A stretch of DNA of 34,578 nucleotides from Bacteroidota bacterium (GTDB lineage: Bacteria > Bacteroidota > Bacteroidia > UBA8524). The DNA lies in assembly GCA_016124735.1 (NCBI GenBank), contig WGMZ01000021.1, positions 1 to 34,578 on the forward strand. Reading direction: 5' to 3'. A program made the translations under genes and the position numbers. The first letter of the stretch is position 1. Each line of letters opens with the position of its first letter. Below, piece after piece: positions 30,667 to 34,578 of this stretch. The notes beneath the pieces are model-generated. The model was not told the origin of the DNA and did no database searches. It worked only from the letters and a program-made list of their open reading frames with translations.

Positions 30667-33261
30667 GTGGCTAAAAAAACTACTGAAACACCCTTGATGC
30701 GCCAGTACGCGCAAATTAAAGCAAAATACCCGGGAGCTTTACTGCTTTTCCGGGTAGGCGATTTCTATGAAACCTTTGGAGAAGACGCAGTGGCAGCCTC
30801 AAAGATTCTTGGAATTGTACTTACAAAACGAGGCAATGGTTCTGCCACAGAGATAGAACTGGCAGGATTCCCGCACCATTCTCTGGATACCTACCTTCCT
30901 AAATTGGTGCGTGCTGGTCAGCGGGTGGCCATTTGCGATCAGCTGGAAGATCCCAAGATGACCAAAGGGATCGTTAAACGGGGCGTTACTGAACTTGTTA
31001 CACCAGGGGTTTCCTATAACGACAAAGTGCTGGATGCAAGAAAGAATAATTTCCTTTGTGCCTTGCATCATGAGAAAGGGCGCTTCGGTCTGGCCTTTTT
31101 GGATATTTCAACCGGAGAATTTTTTGTAGCGGAAGGATTGGCTGACGCTGCAGACAAACTCCTGCAAAGTTTGTCGCCCACAGAAGTTTTAATCAATAAA
31201 AAGTTTCGCAGCGAATTCTCTCAGATATTTGGAGAAGGATGGTATTCCTATGGCCTGGATGAATGGGTTTTTGGAGGAGAGTATGCCACAGAGAAATTGA
31301 CGCAGCATTTTCAAACCAGCTCGCTGAAAGGTTTTGGAATTGATGATCTGCCACTGGGAACCATTGCCGCAGGTGCATGTCTTCACTATCTCGAGGCCAC
31401 TCATCATGATGCCATTAGTCATATTACGGGGCTATCGCGTTTGGATCAGGGGAAATACGTTTGGCTGGATCGCTTCACCATCCGAAATCTGGAACTGTTG
31501 CATACGGCACAGGAGGGAGGAACCAGCTTACTCGATGTGCTTGATAGAAATACCACACCCATGGGTTCGCGCCTTTTACGCAAATGGATATTGATGCCGC
31601 TGCGGGAGAAAGAAGCCATTGACAAACGCCTGAATATGGTAGAGGCGCTAAAGCAGGATGAAGAATTGGCCCGTAATCTGGAATCCCGCCTCAATGAAAT
31701 CGGCGACATGGAACGTCTCGTTTCGAAAATTGCATTGAACCGGGTTAATCCTCGAGAATTGCTCCAATTGCGCAAAGCATTGCAGGCTTTGGGGCCGATC
31801 CAGATGATGTTGCAGAAACAGGATAATTTCTCCTTGAAGGCGCTGGCGGAGCAACTGAACCCCTGCGCTGGACTTCTTGAAAAGCTGGAAAAAGAGCTGA
31901 ACGACGAAGCACCGATTAGCCCAGGCAAGGGAGAGGTAATTAAAAAAGGCGTCAATGCGGATTTGGATGAGCTGCGTGCCATTGCACTCAATAGCAAGGA
32001 TGTCCTGGCATCTATCCAGAAGCGGGAAAGCGAACGAACCGGAATTACTTCACTGAAAATTGCCTTCAATAATGTATTTGGCTATTATCTGGAGGTAACC
32101 AATGTACACAAGGACAAGGTTCCTGTAGAATGGATTCGCAAGCAGACCTTGGTGAATGCGGAGCGCTATATCACCGAAGAACTGAAGACCTATGAAGAAA
32201 AAATCATGGGTGCAGAAGACAAGATATCTGCATTGGAGTCCAGGCTCTATCAGGAGCTTCTCAGTTTTGCCTCTGATTTTATTGCTGCTTTGCAACTAAA
32301 TGCGCAATTACTCGCACAAATCGATTGTCTGCATACATTCTCTCGCATTGCAAGAGAATATCGGTATCAAAAGCCGGAAATTACAGAAGACCATGAGTTA
32401 AGTTTACTTGAATGCCGGCATCCGGTAATTGAAAGAAAGCTGAAACCAGGAGAAAATTATATTCCGAACGACCTGTACCTGAACAATTCAAGTCAGCAAT
32501 TGATCATTCTCACGGGGCCCAATATGTCTGGTAAATCAGCCATCTTAAGACAAACTGCACTGGCCGTGATAATGGCCCAAATGGGTTGTTTTGTTCCGGC
32601 GAATAAAGCGGTCATTGGTTTGGTGGATAAAGTCTTTACAAGGGTGGGGGCTTCCGATAACCTTTCGGGTGGCGAGTCTACTTTCATGGTGGAGATGATG
32701 GAAACGGCATCGATCCTGAATAACCTGAGCGACCGCAGTCTGATTTTATTGGATGAAATTGGACGCGGTACCAGCACCTACGACGGCGTTTCACTGGCCT
32801 GGTCGATTTCTGAATACATTGCGCTGCACGAACAAAGGCCCAAAACCATGTTTGCCACCCATTACCATGAATTGAACGAACTGGAAAGCAAAATGGATGG
32901 AGTCGTGAATTATCATGTGGCAGTGAAAGAAACGGATGGAAATGTGCTCTTTCTCCGCAAAATGAAGCCGGGAGGAAGTGAACATAGTTTCGGTATTCAT
33001 GTAGCACGCATGGCAGGTGTACCTGCAAAAGTGCTGACCCGGGCAGAATCCATTCTACAAAGGCTGGAAGCAGATCGCTCCGAGATCAGCGGTAGAAAAA
33101 CCCTGAAGAAAGTGGCCGATACCATTCAATTGCAAATGTTTCAGATGGAAGACACCAAACTCAAAGAAGTCATACAGCACCTGCAAACCATGGACGTCAA
33201 CGCGCTTACCCCGATTGAGGCTTTGATGAAGCTGAATGAGGTGAAGCAGATGTTGGAGTAG
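30667..33261 (+). CDS. mutS: DNA mismatch repair protein MutS
   Basis: This is a full-length MutS1 of 864 residues from GTG 30667 (MAKKTTETPLMRQYAQIKAK), the start I prefer because homologues begin this way; GTG 30655 would give 868. The mismatch-reading Phe-x-Glu is in GDFYETFGED (F33 and E35 from the preferred start). The connector, lever and clamp domains follow, then the ATPase with Walker A GPNMSGKSAILRQ (from about 617), the GGESTFMVEM signature and Walker B LILLDEIGRGTSTYDGV (about 690-706), and the FATHYHEL helix. GKSA in place of GKST is usual in Bacteroidota MutS. It works with MutL, not in this window, to repair replication errors. It diverges from the TrmH-family gene with only 5 bases between starts, so its promoter must lie inside that gene. 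Confidence 0.96.
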   Translation: MAKKTTETPLMRQYAQIKAKYPGALLLFRVGDFYETFGEDAVAASKILGIVLTKRGNGSATEIELAGFPHHSLDTYLPKLVRAGQRVAICDQLEDPKMTKGIVKRGVTELVTPGVSYNDKVLDARKNNFLCALHHEKGRFGLAFLDISTGEFFVAEGLADAADKLLQSLSPTEVLINKKFRSEFSQIFGEGWYSYGLDEWVFGGEYATEKLTQHFQTSSLKGFGIDDLPLGTIAAGACLHYLEATHHDAISHITGLSRLDQGKYVWLDRFTIRNLELLHTAQEGGTSLLDVLDRNTTPMGSRLLRKWILMPLREKEAIDKRLNMVEALKQDEELARNLESRLNEIGDMERLVSKIALNRVNPRELLQLRKALQALGPIQMMLQKQDNFSLKALAEQLNPCAGLLEKLEKELNDEAPISPGKGEVIKKGVNADLDELRAIALNSKDVLASIQKRESERTGITSLKIAFNNVFGYYLEVTNVHKDKVPVEWIRKQTLVNAERYITEELKTYEEKIMGAEDKISALESRLYQELLSFASDFIAALQLNAQLLAQIDCLHTFSRIAREYRYQKPEITEDHELSLLECRHPVIERKLKPGENYIPNDLYLNNSSQQLIILTGPNMSGKSAILRQTALAVIMAQMGCFVPANKAVIGLVDKVFTRVGASDNLSGGESTFMVEMMETASILNNLSDRSLILLDEIGRGTSTYDGVSLAWSISEYIALHEQRPKTMFATHYHELNELESKMDGVVNYHVAVKETDGNVLFLRKMKPGGSEHSFGIHVARMAGVPAKVLTRAESILQRLEADRSEISGRKTLKKVADTIQLQMFQMEDTKLKEVIQHLQTMDVNALTPIEALMKLNEVKQMLE

Positions 33262-33616
33262 TGTAGGGTTGGTTTAGGGTTTATGGTTTAAGGGAGAACC
33301 AATGGAAAATGAATTTACTTCAGGTCATTGAGCATGGTTGCGGAGTTTGTCGAAGCCTCAGCGAGATGAATCATAGGTAGAGTGCCAATGGAAAGTCCTG
33401 ATTGAGTTCGGTCTTGAGTACAGAGTTGGAGAAAATAGACCCCGCAGGGGTCGCCCACCCTTAAGTTAAAATCAACCGTTTAACACAACCCCGTAGGGGT
33501 TACCCAATGGAGTACTGAGTACAAAGACTCTTTCCCTTTGACTTTTCGTCCTACGTCATTCGTCCTTCGTCTCTTGTACTCAGTGCTCTTGTACTTTTTT
33601 TCTATCTTGACGTCCC
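33262..33616. repeat. Gene-free repeat stretch after mutS
   Basis: No gene. GACCCC-GCA-GGGGTC-GCCCA (33438-33457) and AACCCC-GTA-GGGGTT-ACCCA (33487-33506) are two 20-base copies of one hairpin motif, 49 bases apart. GAGTACTGAGTACAAAGAC (33510-33528) and its inverted near-copy GTCTCTTGTACTCAGTGCTC (33569-33588) form a long imperfect stem. An early part (about 33333-33362) resembles a dispersed GAGCATGGTTGCGGAG-type motif. No T-tailed hairpin directly after mutS is obvious. Confidence 0.65.
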
Positions 33617-34306
33617 ATGTTCCGGAGAAAAGTCAAAACCCACTTCCATCCATTTAGCTATAAAAAATGGTTCAGCTATGTATGGCCCTTTAGCACCCAT
33701 GCACATTCTGAATACAGCGGCAAATTGGAAATCAATTGGATTGATGGGCGGAAACGTCTGGACAGCGAGAATGCCAATTATTCTTACGGGTCCCTGCAGC
33801 GTATATTGGAAACAGGTTTGGAAACCTTAAACCTGTCGGCTGTTCAATCTGTCTTATTGCTAGGTTTGGGTGGCGGAAGTGTCATTGGTTCTTTGCGCTT
33901 TCGTTATGGTTATCAGGGACCGATTCTGGCCGTGGATATTGATCCGGAAATCATCCGCATTGCCAAAGAGGAGTTTCATATTCTGGAATCTGAAAGTCTA
34001 AGTATCCGGCAAAGTGACGCACTGGAGTTCGTGAAACAATGCGATCAAAAATTTGATTTGATCATTGTTGATTTGTTCATTGACCGCCATGTTCCGGAAG
34101 TTTTCTTAGAAAAGCAATTTCATGAAGCGATTCTCTCCTGTTTGGATGAGAAAGCAAACTTGCTAATGAATTTGGGAATTGGACTGGATTCTGAAAAAGT
34201 CCCGCCAGCTATTCTAAAGACCTATACCAAAGAAAACAGATATCAGCTCAAGCTCTTGCACGGGGTGGAAGGGACGAATACGCTTTTGTTGGTTTATGGT
34301 TTATAG
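33617..34306 (+). CDS. Spermidine-synthase-like SAM-dependent protein
   Basis: This 229-residue protein has a Rossmann methyltransferase fold of the spermidine synthase type. The SAM/dcSAM loop VLLLGLGGGS is at 79-88, acidic D107 and D109 in VDIDPEII at the end of strand 2, D134 in SDALEF and D152 in IIVDLFID. The N-terminal beta part (LEINWIDGRKRLDSENANYS, then YGSLQRILETGL) resembles the spermidine synthase strand domain but is shortened, and the full polyamine-binding signature is not clear, so it may be a fused-domain orphan methyltransferase rather than a true SpeE. It follows a repeat stretch with no operon partner in view. Confidence 0.8.
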   Translation: MFRRKVKTHFHPFSYKKWFSYVWPFSTHAHSEYSGKLEINWIDGRKRLDSENANYSYGSLQRILETGLETLNLSAVQSVLLLGLGGGSVIGSLRFRYGYQGPILAVDIDPEIIRIAKEEFHILESESLSIRQSDALEFVKQCDQKFDLIIVDLFIDRHVPEVFLEKQFHEAILSCLDEKANLLMNLGIGLDSEKVPPAILKTYTKENRYQLKLLHGVEGTNTLLLVYGL

Positions 34307-34578
34307 TTTCTCATCAATTTCAAAAGCTGTGGGTTGGAAAGGACTTCTACTATCAGGAATTTAAAGACTATAATGAATCTCGATAAATCGATGACCTTTC
34401 ATCAATTGTAAAACCATGGAATTGTATTGAAATAAGGATGCCGATTCATCGCGACATATTCTGATGAATAATTTTATATGCGTATCCATTTGTCTCCCGC
34501 AAAACCTTTTGCTAAAGGATTCTTAATCCATTTATCCTTCTTTCTATTTCCTTTTTTTTAGAAAAAAAGGAAGAAAAA
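34307..34578. other. Gene-free right end of the window
   Basis: No gene is seen. CCTTT-TGCT-AAAGG (34505-34518) is a small hairpin, and TTCCTTTTTTT (34548-34558) with AAAAAAAGGAA (34562-34572) forms a perfect 11-base inverted repeat at the very end. The assembly may have stopped at this structure. Confidence 0.6.

Noticed and set aside
32512-32550. GKSA in the MutS Walker A in place of GKST
   Set aside because: This form is usual for Bacteroidota MutS, so it is not a defect.
33438-33506. CRISPR array
   Set aside because: Only two hairpin copies with one spacer-like gap, the repeats are palindromic and diverged, and no cas gene is present.

Overview
The window looks like a chromosomal contig from a member of the Bacteroidota. 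Evidence: two Por-type (type IX secretion) C-terminal sorting domains, promoters of the form TTTG-N19/20-TAnnTTTG with little use of Shine-Dalgarno sites, a DUF4295 gene next to rpmB and rpmG, bacillithiol synthesis (bshC), an M56/BlaI pair with a TonB-like tail, and a SusG-like GH13 enzyme. I cannot place it below phylum level. The left edge is the start of an IS3-type transposase. The right edge runs into an A/T inverted repeat.

Layout: 1-134, end of an insertion sequence. 253-1790, BlaI-type repressor and M56 peptidase under a promoter flanked by two palindromes. 1971-2345, a 23S-intervening-sequence-type four-helix-bundle gene between inverted repeats. 2383-4211 (-), secreted protein and cation/proton antiporter. 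4323-7239, ECF sigma factor and a very large membrane-anchored partner that ends in a type IX sorting domain. 7373-8518 (-), apt and miaE. 8600-9682, lipoprotein. 9813-10769 (-), trxB. 10831-11124 (-), a decayed gene. 11466-17886, a maltodextrin/sugar region with an NrtR-type regulator, a BadF-type kinase, a stub of beta-phosphoglucomutase, a GH13 lipoprotein, a wrecked GH13 gene and a secreted GH13 enzyme. 18221-21893 (-), a second ECF sigma operon: sigma, inner-membrane anchor fused to an outer-membrane barrel, and a type IX cargo protein. 22068-23393 (-), saccharopine dehydrogenase-like protein. 23428-23915, broken cytidine deaminase. 24067-30075, a housekeeping run: rpmB, rpmG, DUF4295, ftsY, rimO, bshC and an OmpA-family protein. 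30131-33261, TrmH-family methyltransferase and mutS head to head. 33262-33616, repeats. 33617-34306, spermidine-synthase-like protein.

Two themes stand out. First, both ECF sigma modules are joined to surface secretion: in one the presumed anti-sigma partner itself carries the type IX signal, and in the other the operon ends with a type IX cargo. Second, the window holds at least four broken genes (cytidine deaminase, a GH13 amylase, a beta-phosphoglucomutase stub and an unknown conserved protein). The two full-length GH13 enzymes keep the catalytic triad but have lost the normally invariant arginine two residues before the nucleophile, so the maltodextrin locus seems to be decaying or re-purposed.
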